A program made the translations under genes and the position numbers. A stretch of 64,000 nucleotides of DNA from Fimbriimonadaceae bacterium (GTDB lineage Bacteria > Armatimonadota > Fimbriimonadia > Fimbriimonadales > Fimbriimonadaceae), in contig JADLBH010000037.1 of assembly GCA_020847855.1 (NCBI GenBank), positions 124,001-188,000 of the forward strand, in the 5' to 3' direction. Within the stretch, counting starts at the first letter, position 1. Each line of letters opens with the position of its first letter. A model generated the notes under the pieces. The model had not been told where the DNA came from. It was given only the letters and a program-made list of their open reading frames with translations, and ran no database searches. Below, piece after piece: positions 1 through 8,653 of the stretch.

Positions 1-560
1 AGGCTAGCTTCGAGCTGAGCGGCCTCTATTACGACCACGTGACCGGGGGCGACTACCGCCGGGAGGTCAGTGCCGAAATCTCGGCGAGGACCCGATCCGA
101 CTTTGGCTTCCAGCTTCAGACGGAGATCGCGCGGTTCGAAGGGTTCGACGATGTCGGGGCCAGCGTCTTCGCCGGTTACCCGTTGAGCGACCCGTACCGA
201 AACGTCGGTGTTTCCTACGAGAACGGCAGCTTCCTCGAGCAGAGGTTCCAGGCGTACGGACTCAACGTCGCCTATCGCCCGATCCGCCAGCTCCAACTCT
301 TTGCCCGCAACGAATTCGTCTCGGCCCGGGGGGCGAACGAAGTGCAACAGATCCTCACGTGGAACTGGGACATCGGCCGCTATGAGGCCTTCGGTGGAAG
401 GCTAGTGCGGAGGGGGGAGGACGTGAACTGGTACGTGAGCTACCGAATGAGCGGCAAACGGGGCAACGAGTGGTTCCTTATCCTGGGGGATCCCAACTCT
501 CGTACCTTCCAGCCTCAGATCATCCTGAAGGTGGTCGTTCCGATCACGATCCGGCTCTAG
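1..560 (+). CDS. C-terminal part of a putative outer-membrane beta-barrel protein
   Basis: The frame is already open at the left edge (from base 3), so the gene starts outside the window and about 185 residues are visible. The sequence alternates hydrophobic and polar residues in short stretches rich in Tyr, Trp and Phe (RFQAYGLNVAYRPIRQLQLF, WYVSYRMSG, PQIILKVVVPITIRL), the pattern of transmembrane beta strands near the end of a barrel. It ends in Leu rather than the usual terminal Phe. A GTG at 39 is only an internal codon. The stop shares a CTAG with the convergent ATPase gene. I do not recognise a specific family, and the barrel assignment is an inference from strand pattern. Confidence 0.6.
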   Translation, partial: ASFELSGLYYDHVTGGDYRREVSAEISARTRSDFGFQLQTEIARFEGFDDVGASVFAGYPLSDPYRNVGVSYENGSFLEQRFQAYGLNVAYRPIRQLQLFARNEFVSARGANEVQQILTWNWDIGRYEAFGGRLVRRGEDVNWYVSYRMSGKRGNEWFLILGDPNSRTFQPQIILKVVVPITIRL

Positions 561-2209
561 GAGACCCGGCTCCGCGCCCGGTCGCTCTCTGTGGTCTCTC
601 GGACCGAGCGCACAGCGACAACGCTCGCAGGCTCCACGTCGAGGAGCTTCACCCAGTCGTCCGCCGCATCGCCCTTCGGGAAGATCTCGTTCTCCTTGTA
701 CTCTTGGCTCAAGGCGTCGAGCATGTCCTCCAACCGAAGGCCCGCCTCGCTCCCGTCCTCGATCGCCCGCTTGATGGCGTAGTCCTTGGCGCGGTCCACA
801 ACCGACTTGAGCAATGCCCCGCTCGCAAAGTCCTTCCAGTGGAGGACGCGGCTCACGCCCGAACGGTACGACACCCGCACGAACTCGGTCTCGGACGACT
901 CGGACCAGAGACGGTCCACCGTCCGCTCGATCAGGAAAGCTCGGGCGCACTCGGGCTCGTGGTGCTCGGCCAGGAGCACCGGGTCGAAGGGGAGCGCCTC
1001 CGTGAGGTAGAGGCCGAGGATCTGCCGTGCCGCGTTCTTGTCCGGTCGCTCGACCTTCACCTTTCGATCAATGCGCTCGGGCCTCAAGACGGCCGGGTCT
1101 ATATAGTCGGGGCGGTTCGAGGTCAGCACCGTGACGACGTTCTGGATCCCCACGATGCCGTCCATCTCGGCGCAAAACTGGGGCACTACAGTATTGTTGA
1201 TGTTCGTCATCCGGCCCGTCGAGCGGGTTCGGAGGATGGATTCCGCCTCGTCCAAGAAGATCACCACGATCTCCCCCTCCTTGGCCCGTTCTCGTGCGGT
1301 GCTGAAGATCTCCCGGACGAACCGCTCGGTCTCGCCCAGCCACATGTTGAGAATCTTGGGACCGCTGATGTGAAGGAAGCAGTCCTTGACCTCCCTCCCC
1401 AGTTTCTCGCCGTACCGGCGGGCCAGGTTGTGGGCGATCGCCTTGCCGATCATGGTCTTTCCACAACCGGGGGGGCCATAGAGCAAGACGCCCTTGGGCG
1501 GGGACTTTTGGAACTTGCTGAAGAGCTCCGGATAGAGCATGGGCCTCTCGATGATCTCTTGGATCGTCTCGATCGCCTTTGCTTGGCCCCCGATGCACTC
1601 CCAAGGCATGTCGGGGACTTCCTCGATGAAGTAGTCGCTGGGCGCCTTTCGGACGAAGTGTTCGATGGCGAGCCTCCCGGTCGGGTCCAGGAGAACGTGA
1701 TCTCCGGGACGCACCTTCCTGCCCTCTAAGGATCGAGCCCGGCCCACGATACGCCCGGATGCGCCCTCGATATCGGATCCAAGCTGAAGGCGGTCGTCAG
1801 CGAGAACCTCGGCCACCTTTGCGAGCCCTCCGAGCGGGCTCGGCTCCACAGTGCCCACCACGGCGTAGGCCTCGTTCAAGCGGACTCGGACCCCAGGGGT
1901 CAGGCCTTGGGGGTCGAGCTTGGGATCCACGGCCACGACAAACTCGCTTTCACCCAGCGTCACGCTCGCGAGCCCCTCCTTGTCCAACCCGAGGAACGTG
2001 CCTACCCGGTTCGCCGGTGCGACCAGCTTCTCATAGGCCTCCCGAAGCTCACTAGCCTCGTTTTCGACCGCAACGTGGGCCGACTCCATCTGCGTGAGCC
2101 CGTCTCGCAGTGCCGCCAAGTACGCTTGCGCCTTGGCGTCCGCTGGATCGAGTTCGCTTGCGAGTCGTTCTACGATCTCGTGGACCTGCTCGCGCGGATC
2201 TCCTGGCAT
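557..2209 (-). CDS. arc: Proteasome-associated AAA+ ATPase (Mpa/ARC family)
   Basis: About 550 residues with the full Mpa/ARC layout: an N-terminal coiled coil (about 20-65), OB-type interdomain (about 68-180) and one AAA+ module with Walker A GPPGCGKT near 245-252, Walker B VVIFLDEAE near 315-323 and a TSNRPDYIDPAVLRP sensor segment. In actinobacteria this hexamer unfolds Pup-tagged substrates for the 20S proteasome. The C-terminus is ESDRARSRVS and lacks the QYL tail that docks on the proteasome in Mpa. I place the start at the ATG at 2209, 8 bases after the stop of the GGDEF gene, because the codons further upstream (to a GTG at 2272) are low-complexity and overlap that gene. No pup/UBact, dop, pafA or prcAB lies in the window. 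Confidence 0.88.
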   Translation of the reverse strand: MPGDPREQVHEIVERLASELDPADAKAQAYLAALRDGLTQMESAHVAVENEASELREAYEKLVAPANRVGTFLGLDKEGLASVTLGESEFVVAVDPKLDPQGLTPGVRVRLNEAYAVVGTVEPSPLGGLAKVAEVLADDRLQLGSDIEGASGRIVGRARSLEGRKVRPGDHVLLDPTGRLAIEHFVRKAPSDYFIEEVPDMPWECIGGQAKAIETIQEIIERPMLYPELFSKFQKSPPKGVLLYGPPGCGKTMIGKAIAHNLARRYGEKLGREVKDCFLHISGPKILNMWLGETERFVREIFSTARERAKEGEIVVIFLDEAESILRTRSTGRMTNINNTVVPQFCAEMDGIVGIQNVVTVLTSNRPDYIDPAVLRPERIDRKVKVERPDKNAARQILGLYLTEALPFDPVLLAEHHEPECARAFLIERTVDRLWSESSETEFVRVSYRSGVSRVLHWKDFASGALLKSVVDRAKDYAIKRAIEDGSEAGLRLEDMLDALSQEYKENEIFPKGDAADDWVKLLDVEPASVVAVRSVRETTESDRARSRVS

Positions 2210-2217
2210 GGCTGATT

Positions 2218-3405
2218 CTACGCCGGATGTGCAGGGCTCGTCTGCGGGGTCTCCCCCGCCAAGCTGACCCACGCCTCGGCCAAGGACTGATAGAGGTCTG
2301 CCACAACCTGAAGGCTCGCGAGGCGGGACGTGCCGTCCGACACCTGGCCCATCACCGTCACCCAGACCTTGCCGTCCTGGGCGAGGCTAGCCCTGGAACG
2401 CAGGGGGCGCATCGCGACCCCTCCGAGCTTGGAGAGCGCGTCCGCGGTAGCCAATCCGACCGAGGAAAGCACCGACTCCGTCTCCCGATGATGAAAGCCC
2501 GTCGCCGCGTTCTCCCCTCGTCGCACCCGAACGGCGGTGGGTACGCCGATGTCCTCCTCGTCCAGTGCCACGAACTCACCCTCCGCGGTGGGGGCGTGCC
2601 GTCCCGCCTTGGACGCCAGGCAGGCCCTGCTCGCCAGGGTGATCAAGTTGTCGAGCGTCGCCGCATAGTGCGACGCCTCGCGCTCCTTGGTCCGCTTGCC
2701 CCCGCTCGTTCCGTGGCTCACCCGGACACCCGAGGGGACTTCGTCCACTTGGACGGGCTCGACCAAAAGCTCGAACACGGAGTCGTCCACCATGACACGG
2801 GGCCGCGCCGTGCCCAAGACGAACTCGTCGCCACCATAGCGGACGAGGATGTCGCCGCCCTCGACCAGGGACTCCAACCGGTGGGACACGGCCTGGATCA
2901 CCCGGTCTCCCACAACGTGCCCGTGTGCCTTGTTGAACGCACCGAAATCATCAATGTCGAAGAAGACGAGCGAGATTTCGTGTCCCGATGCGAGCATCTT
3001 GCTGCCCCAGACCCGGAGGGCGTCGCTCCAGCTCAGGCCTGTCATCGGATCCCACGACCGGCCCAACTCGGGCAAGAGGAGCCGAGCCGTCACGAGGCCC
3101 ACGAACCGGTCGCCATCGTAGACGGGAGCGAAGTCGTTCTGCTGGCGGACCAAGTGCTGCGCCGCCGTCCTGACCGGGGTCTTGAGGTCGAGGGCCTCCC
3201 CCACATAGGGAATCCCTTGGCCGACGGGTTGATCGGGCCGCAGGGCGGCCGCCCCCTCCTTCGCCACTGCGCCCAGGAACTTCCCGTCCTGTACGACCGA
3301 GATTGGTTCGCCCGTGTTCTCGGTGATCAACATCATCGCGGTCGCCACGGACGAGCGCGGGTCAATGGATGTTCTCACCAGTGGAATGTCGTTGAGGGTT
3401 TGCAA
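2218..3405 (-). CDS. CBS-pair and GGDEF domain protein, probable diguanylate cyclase
   Basis: A 395-residue cytosolic protein. Residues about 10-112 look like a CBS pair (DPRSSVATAMMLITE, then DLKTPVRTAAQHLVRQ with APVYDGDRFVGLVT), which usually binds adenine nucleotides. A GGDEF domain follows: DPMTGL near 119, metal-binding FFDIDDF near 148-154 and an intact RYGGDEF loop near 189-195, so c-di-GMP synthesis is plausible. The last roughly 150 residues are an unassigned extension. There is no membrane segment. The start is TTG. It sits between the DnaA-like ATPase and the proteasomal ATPase on the same strand, with short gaps, so the three may be cotranscribed. Confidence 0.82.
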   Translation of the reverse strand: MQTLNDIPLVRTSIDPRSSVATAMMLITENTGEPISVVQDGKFLGAVAKEGAAALRPDQPVGQGIPYVGEALDLKTPVRTAAQHLVRQQNDFAPVYDGDRFVGLVTARLLLPELGRSWDPMTGLSWSDALRVWGSKMLASGHEISLVFFDIDDFGAFNKAHGHVVGDRVIQAVSHRLESLVEGGDILVRYGGDEFVLGTARPRVMVDDSVFELLVEPVQVDEVPSGVRVSHGTSGGKRTKEREASHYAATLDNLITLASRACLASKAGRHAPTAEGEFVALDEEDIGVPTAVRVRRGENAATGFHHRETESVLSSVGLATADALSKLGGVAMRPLRSRASLAQDGKVWVTVMGQVSDGTSRLASLQVVADLYQSLAEAWVSLAGETPQTSPAHPA

Positions 3406-3459
3406 GTCTGCTTTCAGAGTGACGGTCCAAGGGCCGGGCCAAGTTTGCGGGTTAGACCA

Positions 3460-4452
3460 TTAGGAGGCGCGGAGGGCGCAAATAATGGCATTTCTGCAGG
3501 CATCCACCGGGCAACTCGCGGAGCCGTCCTCCAGGCTCCTTTTCACGTCCTCAGCCCAGCGGTAGACGGTGGCCTCTCGCACCTTGAGAAACGAAGCAGA
3601 CTCGTGCTCGGTCAACCCGAGCTCATCGAGCAAGAAATAGGCGATCGTTCGATTCATGGCGTCCTCGCAGTGGGCACCGCCGCAAGTGAAGGCAACTGCA
3701 TCGGCAACCGTGTCTCGTGCGTCCCATCCACCCGAACCCAGCCAGTAAGGGCGCAACACACCGCAGGCGAGGAGGACGTCCGATGGCTGCGACCACTCTT
3801 GCCTCATGAGCTTGAGCCGCTCCAAGGCCCCGATAAGGGAACGACCGTTCCCTCGCAAGTGCCGAGCGATGAGCATGCCGACCTCGTCCGAGAGTTGTAG
3901 GTCCATCCCGGATGCGAGCGACCGGACGATGGCGAGCTTTTCGGAGTCGCAGGGCGGCTCGATGGAAACGAACTTCCACGGTCTCGATGCGCTCGGTAGG
4001 AGCTTGCTGATCGTAGGGCAATACTCGCTCGTGCCCACGAGCATGGTCGCCCGGCGCGCCCTCGCCCGCTGTGCCAACAGGAGTCGCAACGAGTGCCGGA
4101 GCCGAGGGTGACGGGCAAGGCCTTGCACATCCTCAAGGATCAAGACACAGTTGTGGTCGGTTCGGCTCGGTGCCGCCGCCCAGTTCACGGCGTCTCGAAC
4201 CCGGATGCGAAGGCCCCGCTCGATGCCCTCGGCCTCGATTCCGAGGACGAGTTGGCTCTTTCCCCAGCCGGAAGGCCCGTGTAGGACTACGAACGGGCTG
4301 TCACCCCGTAGGAACTTGATCCCGGCCTCGACCGCGGCGATGTTCGATGCCACCACGGTCATGCCTTGAAGGGCGCGATATCCCAGGGGCCGAGGCACCT
4401 CGGCCTCGTCCGCCTCGATGCAACCCCCTCCGTGGTACGTCAGCAAGCCCAA
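3460..4452 (-). CDS. DnaA-related AAA+ ATPase with divergent C-terminal HTH
   Basis: A 330-residue relative of DnaA/Hda. Walker A GPSGWGKS lies near 59-66 and Walker B VLILEDVQ near 103-110, preceded by the DnaA-like lead-in VVASNIAAVEAG. The C-terminal part keeps a helix-turn-helix shape (LTEHESASFLKVREATVYRW) but not the DHT signature of true DnaA domain IV. Hda lacks domain IV altogether, so this is neither Hda nor a second complete DnaA. The true dnaA is at 13678. Start taken at TTG 4452; an ATG at 4362 is an alternative. A perfect DnaA box lies about 160 bp upstream. The function may be replication control or transcription; the sequence does not decide. Confidence 0.65.
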   Translation of the reverse strand: MGLLTYHGGGCIEADEAEVPRPLGYRALQGMTVVASNIAAVEAGIKFLRGDSPFVVLHGPSGWGKSQLVLGIEAEGIERGLRIRVRDAVNWAAAPSRTDHNCVLILEDVQGLARHPRLRHSLRLLLAQRARARRATMLVGTSEYCPTISKLLPSASRPWKFVSIEPPCDSEKLAIVRSLASGMDLQLSDEVGMLIARHLRGNGRSLIGALERLKLMRQEWSQPSDVLLACGVLRPYWLGSGGWDARDTVADAVAFTCGGAHCEDAMNRTIAYFLLDELGLTEHESASFLKVREATVYRWAEDVKRSLEDGSASCPVDACRNAIICALRAS

Positions 4453-4529
4453 ATCCTTCGGTCTCCGGGGGGATTGTCCCTCACTTTGCCCTCTCGCGCA
4501 AGGCCGATCGCACCAGAGGATTCCTTCAA

Positions 4530-4544
4530 GTTTCGCTTCGAAAC
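4530..4544. repeat. Inverted repeat, candidate operator
   Basis: GTTTCG-CTT-CGAAAC is a perfect 6 bp inverted repeat with a 3 bp spacer. It lies in the 172 bp non-coding stretch upstream of the DnaA-like gene, beside an AT-rich CATATAAA. The position suits a repressor or activator site, but no regulator is known. Confidence 0.35.
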
Positions 4545-4610
4545 ATATAAAGTTCGGAGATCTATCGGCTCATCCATCGGAGGGAACTCGCCGAGAAAGT
4601 TTGTCCCAAG

Positions 4611-4619
4611 TTATCCACA
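4611..4619 (+). promoter_or_regulatory. Consensus DnaA box
   Basis: TTATCCACA matches the strict DnaA box consensus exactly. It lies between the DnaA-like ATPase gene (starting at 4452, reading left) and the end of the cytochrome gene. I see only one box here and no box cluster with an AT-rich unwinding element, so it fits a regulatory site better than oriC. Confidence 0.55.
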
Positions 4620-4624
4620 GTGGA

Positions 4625-5863
4625 TCAGTGCGCGATCTTCTTCCAGTACGCCTCGAAGTCGAACTTTGGACTGTGGTCCGGGGTATGGCAAGGAAGGCAA
4701 GAGGCCCTGCCCACCTTCCCCAACTTGGCGGTGAGGGGTTGCTTCGCGTGGTCGCCTCCAGGCCCGTGGCACGACTCGCACCCGACATCGGCGAGATCCG
4801 GGGTGGACTTGCGGTCGCGAAACCCTTCGGTGCTCGCAAGGCCGACGACATGGCAGCCGACACAGTCCGGGTCGCGGTCCACACCCTCGCGCTCCAGGGT
4901 CGCTAAGGCATGGGCGTGCGCGGACTTCTCCCACACCTCCGCTGCCGCCGCGTGACACGGCAGGCACGTCTTGCTCCCCGCAAATTTCGCGCCAGGGGAG
5001 CGGGGAAGCATGTCGAGCAGGCCCTCCTCGGCGACCCGGTGCTGGTACCTCCCAAGGACCTCACGGGCGTCACGGTCGTCCTGAACCTCCTCGTCGAGCT
5101 CGATGCTTCGGACCACGGGCTTGGCGCCACGGAGCAGGTCAATGGAGAGGACAAACCTTCCTCGGTCGCCAGGAGAGACCAGGAGAGTCGCACCAACTGT
5201 CTCCGCCGTCGTGTCGGGCCGCCCTCCCGAGCGGTAGGCGATGACGGCGATCCAAGGGTTTTCGACCGCGATCTGACGAGCTTGCTCCCGGCCCAAGGGG
5301 ACGGCAAGGACCACAACCTCGTCGCGTGCGGCCAAGCGAAGGGCTTCCAACTGCGATTTCTGGTCCCGCGGAGGAACGCCGAGGGGTGTTGCGACGAGGC
5401 CGGGCTCCGGAGCCAACGCACCCACCACGAACCCTGCGCCCCGGACGAAGGGAGCCACGGCCTCGGACTCTGTGCCGAGGGCCAGGGACGTGATTCCCCC
5501 TAGGCCGAGCCTCTGCGGCCCGAGCAACGCGCCCTCACCCAGGGCAGCCTCCTCAGGCCCCAAGGCAAGGGCCCAAGGCTGGCAGGCCGCCATCGCCTCG
5601 GTGAGGGCCTCGAGCTTCATCTCGCTTTGCCGACCTGGGGCGGCCAGGACCGGGCCAACGTCCAGGACAAAGGTGGACTCCCCACCCAGGGCCTGCAGCA
5701 CGGTGAGCCGCCGCGCGAGGCCGCCGCTCATGGGCTTGGAGCATCCGCACGGTTCAAGGTGACCAGGGGTGCCGCCCACGAGAACCAAGCGTTGGACGCG
5801 GCTTGGAGCCGGGGCGAATGCGGCGATGGCCGCAAAGACCGCCGCCCAGGCCAGCAGCCTCAT
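4625..5863 (-). CDS. Secreted multihaem c-type cytochrome with phosphoesterase-like N-terminal domain
   Basis: A 412-residue exported protein with an N-terminal signal sequence (MRLLAWAAVFAAIAAFAPA). Residues about 25-260 resemble the 5'-nucleotidase/metallophosphoesterase-like domain seen fused to multihaem cytochromes, with LEPCGCSKPMSGGLARR near 36-52. The C-terminal part has four haem-binding CxxCH motifs: CLPCH, CVGCH, CESCH and CLPCH. An extracytoplasmic electron-transfer role is likely. Its ATG overlaps the stop of the DUF1573 gene (ATGA, 5860-5863), so the two are translationally coupled. The redox partner is not visible. Confidence 0.8.
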   Translation of the reverse strand: MRLLAWAAVFAAIAAFAPAPSRVQRLVLVGGTPGHLEPCGCSKPMSGGLARRLTVLQALGGESTFVLDVGPVLAAPGRQSEMKLEALTEAMAACQPWALALGPEEAALGEGALLGPQRLGLGGITSLALGTESEAVAPFVRGAGFVVGALAPEPGLVATPLGVPPRDQKSQLEALRLAARDEVVVLAVPLGREQARQIAVENPWIAVIAYRSGGRPDTTAETVGATLLVSPGDRGRFVLSIDLLRGAKPVVRSIELDEEVQDDRDAREVLGRYQHRVAEEGLLDMLPRSPGAKFAGSKTCLPCHAAAAEVWEKSAHAHALATLEREGVDRDPDCVGCHVVGLASTEGFRDRKSTPDLADVGCESCHGPGGDHAKQPLTAKLGKVGRASCLPCHTPDHSPKFDFEAYWKKIAH

Positions 5864-7467
5864 CGAACGACCGCGCTCAAAGGCACCCTGATCTCGGGTT
5901 GAGCGGGATCGTCGGTGAGCACGATCACCTCGGACTGAAACTGGCCTGCAGGCGCCCCGGGGAGAATCTCGACGATGACGCGATAGTCACCCGCGTCGCG
6001 GTAGGGCAGGGCGCTCGCCTCGACATAGGCAGAAGCCGAGCGCACGCCGGTCACCTTGAACGGCCGACCGGGCCGGGACACGAGGAAGTCGGCCCGCCGG
6101 GGCGAACGGGCGAGGTCGCCAAAGTACAGACTGTTCGGCACAGCGGCGATCCCGGACTGGTAGGAGAAGTTCGCAAAGATCGTCGGACAGTCGGGGTCGT
6201 CGGTCTTGAAGGTGAGCGTCGCGCTCTTGCGACCTTCGACCTGGCCGGGATCGAACTTGACCTTGACCTTATAGCCGAACCTCTCGCCTACCGGCTCGCC
6301 ATAGGCGCCGTCGGCGAGCTCACCTTGCCAAGGGGAGACCGTCAGCTCACCCTTGACGCCGGCGAGGCCCTCCCCGAGGAGCCGAAACTTCCGTTCGGGC
6401 TGATAGACCAGGTAGAAGTCCGCCTCGCCGCCCTCCGGTCCGATGAAGACCGGCCCTGTCCCCTCCATGCGCAAGAGCCTATAGATCGGCCGAACCTTGG
6501 AGACGAAGCGGCAGACGATCTCGGGGCGGTCCGGGTCGTTGGTCTGAAGGATCACTTTCTTGTCAAACGGGCCGGGCACGTCGAACGTGTTGGCATAGAC
6601 CTTGACCAAGCTGCTCTGCCCTGGTTCGAGCTGTTGCTGGTATTGCACCGCGAAGCAGCCACAGTCCGGCAGCGCCGCGATCCGCAGGGGGGCGTTGCCT
6701 TGGTTGGAGATCTCGATCTCCCATTCCAGGACCGCGCCCTGGATCACCGGTCCCGCCTCGAACCCGGACTGCCGCACCTCGGCCTTGGGGAGCGACGCAA
6801 CTAGGCGCCTACCGTCCACGGCCGCTTTCCTCAAGGTGTCCGAGACGCTCAGCGTTTCCAAGGCGATGGAGCGCTCCAAGGCGGTCACCCCGGTCGCGAC
6901 GCTTGTGAGCGTATCCACTCGGCGCATCACGGACATTCCCTTCGGGCTCTCCGCGAGTCCGAGGTACGCACCGATCGCAAAGGCGATCTCGTTCCTGACG
7001 TCGTTGGGCTCCACCGGCTGTGGGGGGTCTTCACGCTTCAGCGCGAGCACCGCCTCCAAATGCGGCTCACCAAGGGCATCGCTGAAGAGGGAGGCCGCAC
7101 CCGCGGGCCGGAACCCATCGGGCGGGGGCGGTAGCGTCTCCACGAAGTTCACGACCAGGTCCGTGCCTTGGCCCAGGCGTATCTTGACCTCGGGGACCGC
7201 CTCTGCCCATTCTGCGACCGCCTGCTCGACGGCGGCACGGAACGCCTTCCTCCGTCGTTCGGGGACTGGGGCATCGTCGTACTGCAAGACGAACTCCCTC
7301 TTCGGAAGACGGGCCGCCTTGGCCCGGGCCGTGTCGAAGTCGCCTGCCTCCAAGGCCCGCTGGACCTCGGTCGCCTGCTCCAGGAACTGCCGAGACGCCA
7401 TTGCGGGCACCACAGGGGCCGCCTCTTGGGCGGATAGGAGGAGGAGCACAGGAATCAGCACGGGCAC
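5860..7467 (-). CDS. Exported protein with matrixin-like domain and DUF1573 repeats
   Basis: A 535-residue protein with a short hydrophobic N-terminus (MPVLIPVLLLLSAQ) and two parts. Residues about 25-190 resemble a matrixin-type peptidase, but the expected zinc site HExxHxxGxxH is replaced by NEIAFAIGAYLGL, so catalysis by that mechanism is unlikely. From about 235 onward come Ig-like segments of DUF1573 type, with SNQGNAPLRIAALPDCGC and QTNDPDRPEI, repeated further on. DUF1573 proteins are usually periplasmic or cell-surface. The start is GTG, 27 bases after prfB. It is coupled to the multihaem cytochrome, suggesting a shared extracytoplasmic role. Confidence 0.72.
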   Translation of the reverse strand: MPVLIPVLLLLSAQEAAPVVPAMASRQFLEQATEVQRALEAGDFDTARAKAARLPKREFVLQYDDAPVPERRRKAFRAAVEQAVAEWAEAVPEVKIRLGQGTDLVVNFVETLPPPPDGFRPAGAASLFSDALGEPHLEAVLALKREDPPQPVEPNDVRNEIAFAIGAYLGLAESPKGMSVMRRVDTLTSVATGVTALERSIALETLSVSDTLRKAAVDGRRLVASLPKAEVRQSGFEAGPVIQGAVLEWEIEISNQGNAPLRIAALPDCGCFAVQYQQQLEPGQSSLVKVYANTFDVPGPFDKKVILQTNDPDRPEIVCRFVSKVRPIYRLLRMEGTGPVFIGPEGGEADFYLVYQPERKFRLLGEGLAGVKGELTVSPWQGELADGAYGEPVGERFGYKVKVKFDPGQVEGRKSATLTFKTDDPDCPTIFANFSYQSGIAAVPNSLYFGDLARSPRRADFLVSRPGRPFKVTGVRSASAYVEASALPYRDAGDYRVIVEILPGAPAGQFQSEVIVLTDDPAQPEIRVPLSAVVR

Positions 7468-7494
7468 ATTCTGGACGCTCGGAACCCTGACGGA

Positions 7495-8611
7495 TTACTC
7501 GATGAACGCCCCCTCCTCAGGCGGTTGACGCAGAAAGGCTTGGATAAAGGGCCCAAGGTTCCCTTCGAGCACCGACTGCGCGTTCCCCACTTCGCACCCG
7601 GTCCGGTGATCTTTCACCATCGTGTAGGGTTGCAGGACGTAGCTTCGGATCTGACGTCCCCACTCGGCAGGGCTCACCTCGCCACGAAGCGCCTTCACCT
7701 TGTCCGCGTCGGCCGCTCTCTGGAGCTCTGCGAGCCGCGATGCGAGGACCCTCATCGCGCTTGCTCGGTTCTTGTGCTGGCTACGCTCGTTCTGGCAGTT
7801 CACGACGATGCCGGTCGGGATATGGGTGATCCTCACTGCGCTCTCGGTCTTGTTCACATGCTGTCCCCCCGCCCCGCCCGCTCGAAGCGTCTCTACTTTG
7901 AGGTCGTCGGGATTGATCTCAAGTTCCGACTCCTCGGACTCGGGGAGCACATCTACACGGCAGAACGAAGTGTGCCTTCGTGCAGCGGCGTCGAACGGGG
8001 AGATCCGCACCAGGCGATGCACGCCGTGCTCGCCCTTGAGGAACCCATAGGCATTGTCCCCCTCGATCAGGAACGAAACGTTCCGATAGCCGGTCACGTC
8101 GCCAGGCGTGGCACTGAGCTCCTCGATCTTGTAGCCTTCCGCCTCGGCCCAGCGGGTGTACATGCGGTACAAGATCTCGGCCCAATCGCAGGCCTCGCTC
8201 CCTCCGGCGCCCGCACTGATCTCGAAGAGGGCGTTCCGGTCGTCGTGGTCCCCCGAGAGCAAGGTCGCCAGCTCATAGGCGTCCAGATCCCGGACAAACC
8301 GATCGCTGAGCCGCGCCGCTTCGGCCTCGAGATCTGCGTCCTGCTCCTGGTCGAGCATCGCGAAGATGCCCTCCAGCTCGCTGAGCCGACCCGTGAGATC
8401 GTCGAACGGTTGGAGTCGGGCGCGTGTACGGCTCAGCCGCCGGAGCAACTTCTGAGCCTCGCCTGGGTCGTCCCAGAGATCGGGCGACTGGGTGGCGGTT
8501 TCGAGTTCTAGGATGATGCGCTGAAGACCGGGCCGGTCAAAGATGCCCCCCGATCGCGTCCAGCCGACCGCGCGCCTGTCGCAACGCTTCTTGCTGCTCG
8601 ATCCCAACCAT
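7495..8611 (-). CDS. prfB: Peptide chain release factor 2, programmed +1 frameshift
   Basis: RF2 ends translation at UGA and UAA. The codon-recognition tripeptide SPF (VRISPFDA) and the catalytic GGQ loop ([17 protein letters not shown]) are present. The first 24 codons start at ATG 8611 in another frame ([12 protein letters not shown]...GGHL) and reach CTT TGA at 8537-8542. A +1 slip there (CTT, skip T, GAC) continues as [13 protein letters not shown], giving about 371 residues, normal for RF2. This is the autoregulatory frameshift known in most bacteria. A frame-restricted call would begin near 8616 and give a wrong N-terminus. TACAGT ends 6 bases before the ATG with no clear Shine-Dalgarno, so the mRNA may be leaderless. 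Confidence 0.95.
8536..8551 (-). promoter_or_regulatory. RF2 programmed frameshift signal
   Basis: On the minus strand the site reads GGGGGGCATCTTTGAC. It has an internal Shine-Dalgarno-like G tract, a CTT slippery codon, an in-frame TGA and a following C, the same arrangement as the E. coli element AGGGGGTATCTTTGAC. Low RF2 slows termination at TGA and favours the +1 slip. Confidence 0.93.
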
Positions 8612-8617
8612 TCCAAG

Positions 8618-8623
8618 ACTGTA
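8618..8623 (-). promoter_or_regulatory. -10 element, prfB (leaderless candidate)
   Basis: TACAGT followed by 6 bases and then the ATG at 8611. It fits the TANNNT pattern seen at many starts in this window. Confidence 0.5.
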
Positions 8624-8653
8624 CCGCGAACGCAGAAACGGGGCCGAGACGCC

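Noticed and set aside
2110-3900. 596-codon open frame on plus over the GGDEF gene
   Set aside because: Antisense shadow across two recognised minus-strand genes; low-complexity Arg/Leu/Pro product.
8537-8539. prfB as a pseudogene because of its in-frame TGA
   Set aside because: The full programmed frameshift signal surrounds the TGA and both flanks match RF2.
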